A DNA stretch of 64,000 bases from Ensifer adhaerens (GTDB lineage: Bacteria > Pseudomonadota > Alphaproteobacteria > Rhizobiales > Rhizobiaceae): assembly GCF_028993555.1 (NCBI RefSeq), contig NZ_CP118610.1:2046001-2110000 (forward strand), read 5' to 3'. Positions 1-7,243 of the stretch are shown piece after piece (position 1 is the first letter of the stretch; every line of letters begins with the position of its first letter). Position numbers and translations under genes: made by a program. The notes below the pieces were generated by a model that had not been told where the DNA came from, made no database searches, and worked only from the letters and a program-made list of their open reading frames with translations.

Positions 1-1
1 G

Positions 2-520
2 TCTCACTGGGCAAGAGCGCTCTACTACCTTTGGACAGGCGACCATGACCATTCACGCGTCCATTTTGACAGGGCGCTGACACTCAATCCGGCCGATATA
101 CAGATCAAGGGCGACTACGCGAACTGGCAGCGTGCCAGTGGCAGGCCGGCCAATGCGTTGGCCACAATCGATGCCGCCATAGGCTTGGGTCCCTTCGTGC
201 CCGATTGGTTTGCAGCGGTTCGCGGCCTGACGCTCTTTGACCTTGCTCGGTATGCTGAGGCAGTCGAAGCGCTCGAGAGTGCCCCTGTACAACGCTCCTG
301 CGGCCTCTTGTACCTGGCCGCCGCGCGCGCGCAACTGGGCGACTTGACGGGTGCAAGTGAGGTGATCGCCAAGGTGAAGCTGATGAAACCGGATTTATCG
401 CTTCGGAATGTGATCCAGGTACTGCACTACGCACTCCCTGAAGCTCAGCAACACTTGATTGATGCCCTGCGGAAGGCGGGGCTGCCGGAGCAGTATGTGC
501 GCCCCTTGCGAGCAGTTTGA
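2..520 (+). CDS. TPR-repeat protein, C-terminal part (5' end outside window)
   Basis: The frame is open from base 2 and ends with TGA at 518-520, so the start lies upstream of the window. The visible 172 residues are alpha-helical with TPR-like units: an ALTLNPAD segment near the start, then paired helices around LFDLARYAEAVEALESAP and YLAAARAQLGDLTGA. This pattern is typical of the C-terminal TPR tail of rhizobial regulators that carry an N-terminal cyclase or winged-helix domain, and the ending around PEQYVRPL fits that group. The effector domain cannot be seen, so any cyclase activity is inference. No terminator is obvious after the stop, and 521-707 holds nothing I recognise. Confidence 0.75.
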   Translation, partial: SHWARALYYLWTGDHDHSRVHFDRALTLNPADIQIKGDYANWQRASGRPANALATIDAAIGLGPFVPDWFAAVRGLTLFDLARYAEAVEALESAPVQRSCGLLYLAAARAQLGDLTGASEVIAKVKLMKPDLSLRNVIQVLHYALPEAQQHLIDALRKAGLPEQYVRPLRAV

Positions 521-707
521 GTTAACTTCTGCCTGTGGCCCCTTGCTTCTTTTAGCTGCGCTACAAACATCGGTCGCTTTTGGTGCATGGCGGACGCCGG
601 CAAGTCGTCCGCCCGGCTGATTTATGGGTTCACGGCCTAGCAAGGCAAGCGCCCGCCGCCCATGCCGCCGCCAGTCGTTCCGTCCGTTGCGTCCCGCATG
701 TCGACAC

Positions 708-956
708 TCAGGCCGCCATCTCCTCCTCGATCTCCATCGGCAGATCGCCCGCCATGAAGAGCACCGTGGCATCCTCGAACTCTCCCGTCGCAAGATCGCC
801 CGCGCGGCTGAAGGCCACGACGCCCACCTTGGTCGCTGCCAGCCTTTCGGCCAGCCGCACCGCATGTTCGGCCCCGGTCGCCTGCACCGGATTGTCGGCA
901 AGCAGCGCCCCGCGGCTTCCCAGCGTGAAGCTCTGAACGACGAAGTAGGTGATCAT
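708..956 (-). CDS. conserved hypothetical protein (82 aa)
   Basis: Short protein beginning MITYFVVQSF. The ATG at 954-956 was chosen because an AAAAGGAG stretch precedes it; the open frame continues further upstream without a better site. It is soluble, with no signal peptide or membrane segment. The sequence alternates hydrophobic and charged residues (AERLAATKVGVVAFSR; an acidic tail ending EIEEEMAA), suggesting a compact alpha/beta fold. I recall similar short proteins as uncharacterised rhizobial ORFs but know of no function. It is divergent from the gene pair starting at 1202, with a strong promoter and palindrome between them that could serve either side. Confidence 0.6.
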   Translation of the reverse strand: MITYFVVQSFTLGSRGALLADNPVQATGAEHAVRLAERLAATKVGVVAFSRAGDLATGEFEDATVLFMAGDLPMEIEEEMAA

Positions 957-1090
957 CCCATGCTCCTTTTCCGCCACCTGGAATGGCGGCCCCAAGGTGG
1001 CGCAATCAATCGAACAAAACAAGAACAAATAATCGCCTATCGACAACTCAAAGCGGAGCCGCGAAGAAAATTCCTGCCGACGGCGCCTTT

Positions 1091-1124
1091 CCTATTGACG
1101 GATAAATAGGAAATTTCCTATAAT
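1091..1124 (+). promoter_or_regulatory. sigma70-like promoter with a built-in palindromic operator
   Basis: TTGACG at 1095-1100 and TATAAT at 1119-1124 are separated by 18 bp, close to the vegetative consensus. A perfect 16-bp palindrome, ATAGGAAATTTCCTAT (1106-1121), fills the spacer and enters the -10 box. A further inverted half-site, CCTATT at 1091-1096, pairs with AATAGG at 1105-1110. This is the usual geometry of a repressor operator. It points toward the gene pair at 1202-1887. The regulator is unknown. Confidence 0.6.
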
Positions 1125-1201
1125 TCAACCTCAACAAAACCGGAGGGACCGATGGCACCCGAAAGGCGCCAGCGCGCACCTCGAACAGGCCGAGGTGAAC
1201 G

Positions 1202-1627
1202 ATGCCCGACGTGCTGATCGCGGATGCTGTTGCGGGCCCTGCCCCGTTCCTTCACGGACGTGAGGTCATTCTCGCCGTCATGACGCTCGGCACCGGCTAT
1301 TTCTGCGAGGAGACCGATACGGTCGGCACCACCTACAGGACCGCTGCCGACTGGCTTCGGGTCCATGATGGCGAGCATGTCGCAAGGTTGATCCGCTTCG
1401 ATCTCGACGCCCTTCACGGCGAGGACGTGACCGAGGCAGTCGCCGACGCCTGGCTCGAAGGCTACGACCAGGGCCCGGAAGAGGAACACAAGCTTCCGGC
1501 CTTTGTCCGCACCTCCGACGCCTGGGAGCGTTGGTGCGCGGACTTCGACGCGGACCGCGCGCCCTATAGCCAGGCCGTCCACGGCACCCTCAACCACCGC
1601 CAGCAGTTCGGTGCCGATCTCAGATGA
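1202..1627 (+). CDS. conserved hypothetical protein (141 aa)
   Basis: Starts MPDVLIADAV after a GAGGTGA ribosome site, with an in-frame stop at 1196-1198 just upstream, which fixes the start. The protein is acidic and soluble (Asp/Glu rich; tryptophans in TAADWLRVHDG and AWERWCADFD) with no signal peptide. I do not recognise a named family. Its stop overlaps the next start (ATGA at 1624-1627), so the two genes are almost certainly translationally coupled and co-transcribed from the promoter near 1095-1124. Confidence 0.6.
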   Translation: MPDVLIADAVAGPAPFLHGREVILAVMTLGTGYFCEETDTVGTTYRTAADWLRVHDGEHVARLIRFDLDALHGEDVTEAVADAWLEGYDQGPEEEHKLPAFVRTSDAWERWCADFDADRAPYSQAVHGTLNHRQQFGADLR

Positions 1628-1887
1628 CCGTGACGCTCGACAAATCCGCCCTCTTTGCCGCCATGGAAGCCTTCTGGGAATCCGAAGGCGGCAATGAGCG
1701 CGGTGTGGAGGCAGCGATTGCGGCCTATCTGCAGCGCCAGGACCTCACCGCTTTCAACGACATGGCCACGCGCAAGCGCGCCGCATTGGCCACGGCAACC
1801 GCCCGGTTCGGGACATCCGCCCGCGGACGTGACGACGATGCAAAGTGCCCAATTTTGGCAATCTTTATTAATTTGCAAAAATGCTAA
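1624..1887 (+). CDS. hypothetical protein (87 aa), coupled to the preceding gene
   Basis: The ATG overlaps the TGA of the upstream gene. The first 60 residues look like a normal soluble protein (FAAMEAFWESEGG; RGVEAAIAAYLQRQDL), but the last 15 (CPILAIFINLQKC) are encoded by AT-rich DNA that also carries the inverted repeat and leader of the next gene. The C-terminus may therefore be a run-through after a frameshift or loss of the original stop. Function unknown. It is probably an operon partner of the 141-residue protein. Confidence 0.5.
   Translation: MTVTLDKSALFAAMEAFWESEGGNERGVEAAIAAYLQRQDLTAFNDMATRKRAALATATARFGTSARGRDDDAKCPILAIFINLQKC
1852..1882. promoter_or_regulatory. AT-rich inverted repeat upstream of the small membrane protein gene
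   Basis: Arms ATTTTGGCAA (1852-1861) and TTGCAAAAAT (1873-1882) match as an inverted repeat with one mismatch around an 11-bp AT-rich centre. It lies 40-70 bp before the ATG at 1923, where an operator or promoter would be expected. No regulator can be named from sequence. Confidence 0.35.
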
Positions 1888-1922
1888 TAAAATGAGCGGG
1901 GAGCATCAAGAGGAGAGATTCG

Positions 1923-2327
1923 ATGCCGCGCCTTGCTCATCTCTATTTCAAGACCGCAATCATTTTCCTGATCATCGGCCTCGTTATCGGCCTGCACATG
2001 GCAATCAGCCAGGATCATGCCGCGACGCCCGCGCATGCCCACACAAACCTGCTCGGCTGGGTCACGATGGCGATCTTCGGCATCTATTATGCGCTCAACC
2101 CCGCCAAGGCCGAGCGCCGGCTCGCCATGATCCAGTATTACGTCTACACCTCCGGCGTCGCCGTGCTGGTGCCGTCGCTCTATCTGATGGTCACCGGCAG
2201 GCCGGAGATCGAGCCCATCGTCGCCGCAGCCTCGATCGTCGCCTTCGTCGGCGTTCTGCTGTTTGCGGTCGTGATCTTTTCGAGCAGCGAAACGGCCGCT
2301 CAACCAAACGCATTGCGGCCGCGCTAG
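1923..2327 (+). CDS. small haem-copper-oxidase-like membrane protein (134 aa)
   Basis: Good ribosome site (AGGAGAG) before ATG. Four hydrophobic segments are visible: residues about 10-30, 42-62, 70-92 and 100-122. Between the first two lies the histidine-rich stretch HAHTNLLGW, reminiscent of the haem-ligand region of cytochrome oxidase/nitric-oxide-reductase subunit I; short proteins of this type are often annotated as cytochrome-c-oxidase-like in proteobacteria. It is far too short to be a complete oxidase subunit (450 residues or more), so catalysis is unlikely; a haem- or metal-sensing role is only conjecture. Monocistronic, with an inverted repeat just upstream. Confidence 0.6.
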   Translation: MPRLAHLYFKTAIIFLIIGLVIGLHMAISQDHAATPAHAHTNLLGWVTMAIFGIYYALNPAKAERRLAMIQYYVYTSGVAVLVPSLYLMVTGRPEIEPIVAAASIVAFVGVLLFAVVIFSSSETAAQPNALRPR

Positions 2328-2421
2328 CGCCGGTCGAAGCGCCAGGCGCCGACCGCGCCACCACGGAACACGAACACAGGAAAGGCAGAAGTGCCTTTCC
2401 TCGTCCGCGTCGGTGCGCCCG

Positions 2422-2562
2422 CTACTTCGATGTCGACTTCAGCACTCGGTGCGTCGCGTTGTCGAGTGCGTGGCCGGTCTCGACACTATCCTGTCGAAAG
2501 CCGCGCGCCGTGTTGCCACAGGCCGAAAGGGCAAGAAGCGCCAGGCAGAGCACCATGAGCAT
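2422..2562 (-). CDS. entericidin-like small lipoprotein (46 aa)
   Basis: Encodes MLMVLCLALLALSACGNTARG and then a short polar tail ending HRVLKSTSK. The hydrophobic stretch followed by LSAC is a lipobox, and the GNTARGF..DSVETGHALD tail matches the entericidin A/B style of short alphaproteobacterial lipoproteins. The start is uncertain between the ATG at 2562 and one two codons later, which sits better after AAAGG. Predicted to be an inner- or outer-membrane lipoprotein. Entericidins are linked to envelope stress and stationary phase in enterics; the role here is not shown. Confidence 0.6.
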   Translation of the reverse strand: MLMVLCLALLALSACGNTARGFRQDSVETGHALDNATHRVLKSTSK

Positions 2563-2769
2563 CGCCTTTGCATCATCGTCTCCGTCCGTTTCTCCTCTCG
2601 GAAATGCGACCGATCGCGGCAAAGTCAATCGGCCGCTCTCAAAACCGGATACCGCCAAAGACGGTTGCCGCGGCGCTTGCCCACCGCCCGCTCCTTCTCG
2701 GGAATTATTTTAGCAAGCGTACCGGAATCGCCGAATCAGCCCTTCCCCCGGCAGCCGGATGCGCGTTAG

Positions 2770-2871
2770 CTTCCGTACCGCGCAGTACGTTCTTTCTGGA
2801 CTGCGCTTCCCCGCACCCCGAGCCATTTTGGGTGCCTGCTTGCCCCGCCCTCGTGCGGGGCTCTTTCTTTC
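2770..2871 (+). ncRNA. candidate trans-acting small RNA (three hairpins plus terminator)
   Basis: Three perfect stem-loops follow each other on the + strand: GCGCAGT/ACTGCGC (2780-2806), GCACCC/GGGTGC (2813-2835) and CCCCGC/GCGGGG (2843-2860). The last is followed by CTCTTTCTTT, a Rho-independent-like end. No protein gene on the + strand precedes it, so the terminator needs its own transcript. The layout resembles the alpha-proteobacterial alpha-r small RNA families, but I cannot assign one from memory. The 5' end is not defined; a start between about 2715 and 2770 would give a 100-155 nt RNA. Confidence 0.45.
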
Positions 2872-2905
2872 TCCGCCGCCTTTCTCCGCCGCGTGCAGCG
2901 ACGCG

Positions 2906-3322
2906 TCAGTCGACCTTGAATACGGCGTCGCCGACAAAGACGATCACATATTGCCCGCCTTCGTCCGCGTGCGCCCAGCGCTGCAGCGTCTCGGCATAGG
3001 GCGTCTGCCTCCAGATCTCCGGAAAGTCCGGATCGACGAGAACGGTAATCTGGGGGCCTTGCCGATAGATCATCATGCGCGAGCGCGCCGGATCCCAGGC
3101 ATCGTCCAGCCCCTCGTCCGTGCGCCAGAGACAGAGGAAGTCGCGACAGAGCTGCGGCCGCTGCGCATAGATCCGGCACCCCTCACCGGCAATGCAATGC
3201 CGGCACCAGTCGTTCGCCGCTTTTGCCAAGGCGTCGATATCCGGCAGCCGGCAGCAAAGGGTGCAGGTGCCGCAGGCGCGCTCGCGAAGCGGTGTGGATG
3301 TCGAAGGGGCCGGAATGATCAT
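2906..3322 (-). CDS. YkgJ-type cysteine-cluster protein
   Basis: 138 residues with the zinc/iron cysteine signature of the YkgJ/CxxCxxCC family: CGTCTLCC near residues 17-24, then WCRHCIAGEGCRIYAQRPQLCRDF with the spaced cysteines and the RP.LCRDF motif typical of the family. The Cys residues probably bind an Fe-S cluster or zinc; the biochemical role of the family is unsettled. No signal peptide, so cytoplasmic. Monocistronic on the minus strand; the small-RNA candidate lies beyond its stop. Confidence 0.8.
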   Translation of the reverse strand: MIIPAPSTSTPLRERACGTCTLCCRLPDIDALAKAANDWCRHCIAGEGCRIYAQRPQLCRDFLCLWRTDEGLDDAWDPARSRMMIYRQGPQITVLVDPDFPEIWRQTPYAETLQRWAHADEGGQYVIVFVGDAVFKVD

Positions 3323-3585
3323 CGGCGGAGCCTATATCACATCGCCCTTCCTCGAGGGAACGCATCGGCAGCACGCACACATCTCCGCCTGTCGCCGAGC
3401 CAGGCGCGGGCATCATGCGGCGACATCACGTGGAAAAGCGTTTGCGCACAGCGTATTGCCTGTGCTCGACATGCAATGCTGCGACGCCCGACACACCGGA
3501 TCGATGGCACGCCGCAACGTCGTGACCGGTGTTTTTCATCCGGACCGTCCTATATCATGCCTGAAGAATCCATATCGGAATTGGA

Positions 3586-4647
3586 ATGAAAGACATTGCC
3601 TATCCCTTCAGGGATCACTCCGAGGCCGAGATGATCTCTGACCGAAACCTCTTCGATCGCCTCATCACCTGGTACGAATCCGCCAGGGCCGAGCGTCGCG
3701 AACGGACGAAGAGCCGCGAGGTTGATTTGCGCTGCGTCAGCCCGCAGGGGCAAACGTCGCTCTACCCTGATGATCTCCCCCTGGTTTTCCTCACCCGCAA
3801 CAATGTCAACCTGATGCCAGGCTTTCTGGCGCATTACCGGTCGCTGGGCGTTACCCGCTTCATCTGCGTGGATGATGCCTCGACCGATGGAACGCGGGAA
3901 TATCTGCTCGGCCAGCCCGATGTCGACCTGTGGGCGTCTGCGCTGCGCTACGGGGAAGCCCGGCGCGGCAGCCTCTGGCGCGAGGCGCTGTTTGCGCGTT
4001 ATGGCGGCGACCGCTGGTACGTGAACGTCGATTCCGACGAGTTCCTGATTTACGACGATTGCGAGAGCCGCACGCTTTGGTCGGTGATCCATGCGCTCGA
4101 GGATCTGAAGATTTCACGGCTGCCCGCACCGAAGCTGGACATGTATCCGGTCAATCTGCGCACGGTAGACGTCGATCGGCTGAATACCCGCGCCCCCTGG
4201 GAGGTCGCCGATCATTTCGACAGTCGCGGCTATTTACTGGCAACGGACGCCCGCGCCATCACCGTCAAGGGCGGCGCGCGCCACCGCGAGTTCGAATCCG
4301 ATCTGGAACTGATCAAATATCCGCTGATCTTCTGGGACGAGGACTGTCGCTTCGGCGCCAGCATCCATCAGCCGCTGCCCTATCAACGCAACTTCGCTTC
4401 GGTGCTCGGCGCCCTCCTGCATTTCAAGTTCTTCGCCGACTATGAGGAACTCATCGAGGACGCCGTCGCCGACAGGCAGCATGTTCGTGGCTCGGCTGCC
4501 TCAGCCAGGGTGACGGAAGCGCTCACCGGCACCGGTGCGCTGCAGCTCTTTTCCTATTCCTCGGTGAAATTCGGCGGTTCGAAGCAATTGCTGCGGCTCG
4601 GCTTCATCACCCCCATTCCCAAGGGCGCCGCTGGCGGCAAGCGCTAG
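3586..4647 (+). CDS. glycosyltransferase family 2-like protein
   Basis: 353 residues. The core matches the Glyco_tranf_2_4 type: a beta strand LVFLTRNNVNLMPGFLAHYRSLG, the nucleotide-binding FICVDDASTDGT around residues 92-103, and the metal-binding acidic motif NVDSDEFLIY around 146-155, which plays the DxD role. A histidine-containing FRHREFE-like region follows (GARHREFES). No membrane segment, so it probably acts at the cytoplasmic face on a surface polysaccharide. The start at 3586 gives MKDIAYPFRD after a weak ribosome site. It stands alone, so the polymer it serves cannot be deduced from neighbours. Confidence 0.75.
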   Translation: MKDIAYPFRDHSEAEMISDRNLFDRLITWYESARAERRERTKSREVDLRCVSPQGQTSLYPDDLPLVFLTRNNVNLMPGFLAHYRSLGVTRFICVDDASTDGTREYLLGQPDVDLWASALRYGEARRGSLWREALFARYGGDRWYVNVDSDEFLIYDDCESRTLWSVIHALEDLKISRLPAPKLDMYPVNLRTVDVDRLNTRAPWEVADHFDSRGYLLATDARAITVKGGARHREFESDLELIKYPLIFWDEDCRFGASIHQPLPYQRNFASVLGALLHFKFFADYEELIEDAVADRQHVRGSAASARVTEALTGTGALQLFSYSSVKFGGSKQLLRLGFITPIPKGAAGGKR

Positions 4648-4887
4648 CCTCGGGGCCACTCGCCCGCGCCAGTCGGCCCGCGCCGCAACAAAGCGCGCGC
4701 GCTCCGGCAGGATGACCCCATCACCGTGCCGCTTCCGGCCATATCTCCAGGCCAACGATGAGCGGCATGCCCGGTTACCGCGCGGCCGATGGACCGTTTT
4801 TCAACCGACCCGCGAGCTTGGCCGTTGATAATTCGACCGACCGCTCCATTTACACCTCAGAGGCACTTAACCTGAGGAGAAGCCTGC

Positions 4888-5169
4888 ATGAATCGAAACA
4901 CAGTCATCGGCATCCTGGTTGTGATCGTGCTCATCGTCCTGGGCGTCGTGTACCTGAAACCGGGGGCCAAGCAGGCCGCCGAGACGGCACCGGCGACGAC
5001 GACAACGACGCAGCCCGCAACGACCGAGCAGCCAGCAACGACGCAGCAGCCGGCAACGACTGACCAGTCGACGACGCAGCCCGCGACCACTCAGCCGTCG
5101 ACGAGCGAACCGGCAACGACGCAGCCGTCAACGCAACCGGCAACGACCCAGCCGTCGACGACCCCGTAA
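4888..5169 (+). CDS. membrane-anchored Thr/Pro/Gln-rich repeat protein
   Basis: 93 residues: MNRNTVIGILVVIVLIVLGV forms a single N-terminal transmembrane anchor, after which residues 35-93 consist almost only of Thr, Gln, Pro, Ala and Ser in QPATT/QPST units. Such tails are extended and disordered and would span the periplasm. The start is supported by GAGGAGAAG upstream. The N-terminus resembles that of the 47-residue protein at 35757 (both MNRN followed by a Val/Ile/Leu-rich helix), suggesting a family of small anchors. The DNA repeats (variants of CAGCCGGCAACGAC) are prone to slippage, so length may vary among strains. Function unknown. Confidence 0.65.
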   Translation: MNRNTVIGILVVIVLIVLGVVYLKPGAKQAAETAPATTTTTQPATTEQPATTQQPATTDQSTTQPATTQPSTSEPATTQPSTQPATTQPSTTP

Positions 5170-5317
5170 CGGCGACGAAACGCGACCACCCCTGCCGCAC
5201 CGGCGGCCAGCGGGTGGTCGCATGAAACAGGGGGCAATCAGGCAGCCCCCGGAACAAGCACGTGTTTTCTTTCGGTTCGCTGATGATATGAATCCGGCAA
5301 CCGCAAAGGAGCCCTGA

Positions 5318-5566
5318 ATGCGCGTCGCGTTGCTATGCTTGCTGCTTCTGACGTCCTGTATCCCGCACATCCCCGAAGAGGTTCTCGACGCCAACTGGTG
5401 CAGGGACATGGCGGCGGCAAAGGCCAAGGCCACCGGTACCGGGCGAGCGAACCTTGCCGCAGCGATGATAAGACACGACTGCGCCGCCAAGTTCGCCGCC
5501 GAACAGCGATCCGCAGCCGCCCCGACGGATCAGGGTGATCCCCCTTCCAGACGACCCAAATCGTGA
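5318..5566 (+). CDS. small lipoprotein-like protein (82 aa)
   Basis: Begins MRVALLCLLLLTSCIPHIPEE; the hydrophobic stretch ending LLTSC is a lipobox, so a lipid-anchored or at least exported protein is predicted. Ribosome site AAGGAG precedes the ATG. The mature part has two more cysteines (NWCRDM and RHDCAAKF) that could form a disulfide. The sequence after about residue 60 is low complexity. A GGAAC element at 5251-5255 followed about 17 bp later by CGGTT resembles an extracytoplasmic stress (RpoE2/EcfG) promoter but has one extra base. A hairpin terminator follows the stop. Confidence 0.65.
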   Translation: MRVALLCLLLLTSCIPHIPEEVLDANWCRDMAAAKAKATGTGRANLAAAMIRHDCAAKFAAEQRSAAAPTDQGDPPSRRPKS

Positions 5567-5586
5567 AGCCGATCGAGGGAAAGGAA

Positions 5587-5608
5587 GAGGCCCGCTGACG
5601 CGGGCCTC
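5587..5608. terminator. bidirectional hairpin terminator between convergent genes
   Basis: Nine-base-pair perfect stem GAGGCCCGC/GCGGGCCTC with a TGAC loop, placed between two convergent stop codons; it overlaps the TGA of the DUF1127 gene. The minus-strand side is followed by TTCCTTTCC, the plus side by AGTTGTGT, so termination is more likely for the minus-strand transcript. Confidence 0.6.
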
Positions 5609-5867
5609 AGTTGTGTCTCGTAACCGGATAGCCGACCGGCATTTGCCAGAGCGATATGTCGGCGATCGCAGGCTTCCTCATGCCCTCCTCCACGCCGATA
5701 TCGCGGAGCATGCGATCGGACAGATGGCTGACATGGTCGAGCGTCCGGCGACGCCTCCAGGCAGCAAGAAGGAAGGCACCGACGATCCGCCGGAAGCCGA
5801 ACGTTTGAAACAGGTCGTCCATGATCGCTGGCAGGGTGCCGGCGGAGGTAAGTCGCAATTCGCGCAT
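5607..5867 (-). CDS. DUF1127 (YjiS-like) protein
   Basis: 86 residues with the DUF1127 hallmark near the middle: WRRRRTLDHVSHLSDRMLRDIGV. In alphaproteobacteria such short arginine-rich proteins have been linked to RNA turnover and to phosphate or stress adaptation; here that is only family knowledge. The C-terminal part after the motif (RKPAIADISLWQMPVG) is typical length for the longer subgroup. ATG at 5865-5867. Upstream lies a gene-poor region with a palindrome CGGAA-N5-TTCCG at about 5926-5940. Confidence 0.8.
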   Translation of the reverse strand: MRELRLTSAGTLPAIMDDLFQTFGFRRIVGAFLLAAWRRRRTLDHVSHLSDRMLRDIGVEEGMRKPAIADISLWQMPVGYPVTRHN

Positions 5868-5997
5868 GATTGATCCCGCCGCCGCGAGCGGCCGGGTCCT
5901 CTAGATTATGGATGCGCGCGGACACGGAAACGCGTTCCGGGAGCCGGTCACATCAAGTCAAAATGGAAAATACGAAAAGGCGGAACTCGGGTCGCGT

Positions 5998-6093
5998 TTA
6001 CGCGCCGAAGTAATTCACAGAATTGTGACCCACTCGTCGTGACGAGCAAGCCATTCCACCAGAGGTGAGCATCTGAACAAGATTATGATTCAT
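5998..6093 (-). CDS. candidate small ORF (31 aa) with perfect Shine-Dalgarno
   Basis: ATG at 6091-6093 is preceded by AGAGGAGG with a 6-base gap, one of the best ribosome sites in the window, inside an otherwise empty region. The 31-residue product starts MNHNLVQMLTSGG, has one Cys and no hydrophobic helix. A possible promoter (TTGCCG, 16 bp, TAAATT) lies further upstream on the same strand. Without comparison to other strains the coding status is uncertain; the strong ribosome site is the only direct argument. Confidence 0.4.
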   Translation of the reverse strand: MNHNLVQMLTSGGMACSSRRVGHNSVNYFGA

Positions 6094-6652
6094 CGTATGC
6101 CTCCTCTAGTTTGAGCTCCGATTTGATGAAATTTACACGAGTTTACTTCTGCGGCAAGAGGACAATCGCAAACTGTCCGAATGACGAAGTGCCTGTTGCA
6201 CGGGAGCAACAGGTGATGGTTGCGGAACAGAAACCAGGGACCACCACTGCGACCCGCCGGCGCACGGCCTGGCAAGCCGGAATCAGACGCATGTTTTCGG
6301 GACCACGTGAACATGTTTGCCGACGCGGCTGAAGCGAAAGACGAAAACATCAAGCTGTTGGTAGATTTCAAAAGACTGTCGACAAGCGGCTTCCGCACGG
6401 CGAGCACGCTACTCCACACGCCGGAAGCGCGGATTGCCGCCGCCGCGCCTGCCGGACTGCGGATAGTCCCGAGCTCAAGCGAGTCGCGGTGGCTTCGTCG
6501 ATGAAGTGCTCAACCCGGCTTTCGGAATGCGTGACTGCGCGACGAAGCTTCGGCGCACGTTCGACTGCCGCCTGCCCCGCAAAATCAGAATGCTCGTCCA
6601 CCGCGTTCACGGTTCGGCGCCACAAGGCATAAACCTGAGGAAGTTGAATTCA

Positions 6653-6674
<22 letters not shown>
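6094..6674. other. gene-poor stretch
   Basis: Open frames here lack ribosome sites and have irregular composition, so I see no convincing gene. The right end (6653-6674) is the downstream flank of the minus-strand tRNA-Lys gene and is duplicated downstream of the second copy. Confidence 0.5.
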
Positions 6675-6753
<79 letters not shown>

Positions 6754-6793
6754 CGCGACCGCTTCGGAGTGTCCCGTCGCTGTCGTGAGGGGG

Positions 6794-6822
6794 CGTATAA
6801 AGGCGTTCGGTTGGGTTGTCCA
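6794..6822 (-). promoter_or_regulatory. promoter of the minus-strand tRNA-Lys gene
   Basis: Reading the minus strand, TGGACA (6817-6822) and TATACG (6794-6799) are separated by 17 bp, about 45 bp before the mature tRNA 5' end. The rest of the 363-bp gap between the tRNA genes (6751-7113) contains no convincing ORF, integrase or other gene. Confidence 0.5.
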
Positions 6823-7110
6823 GCGCCTTTGTGAAAATCTTTTGAAAAATCTCATCGGGCCAAGGCAAACCCTGTGGAGAACGCCCGCATCCCTCCATGG
6901 ATGCAGGAAACAAGGGAGGCGCGACGAAAACGTGTGTGACAGCGGCCGGTTTGATCCGGGTGGCCGCGTCATCGGCGTGCGCTGATCGCGCGGCCCGGGG
7001 AAAGCAAACGCAATCAAATCGAGGCCAGATGGAAACGCTGTGAGTTTATGATCGTGTAATGCAAATATCCTCTTGAGTGTCATCGGGTCGTGCGTTAAAG
7101 CGACGCCATG

Positions 7111-7211
<101 letters not shown>

Positions 7212-7243
7212 AAGCTGAATTTTCCAAAAACGTTATCTCCGCC

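Noticed and set aside
1152..1217. 21-codon ORF with GGAGGGA upstream, overlapping the start at 1202
   Set aside because: Very short, arginine-rich, and the downstream gene has its own ribosome site; could be a leader but nothing else supports it.
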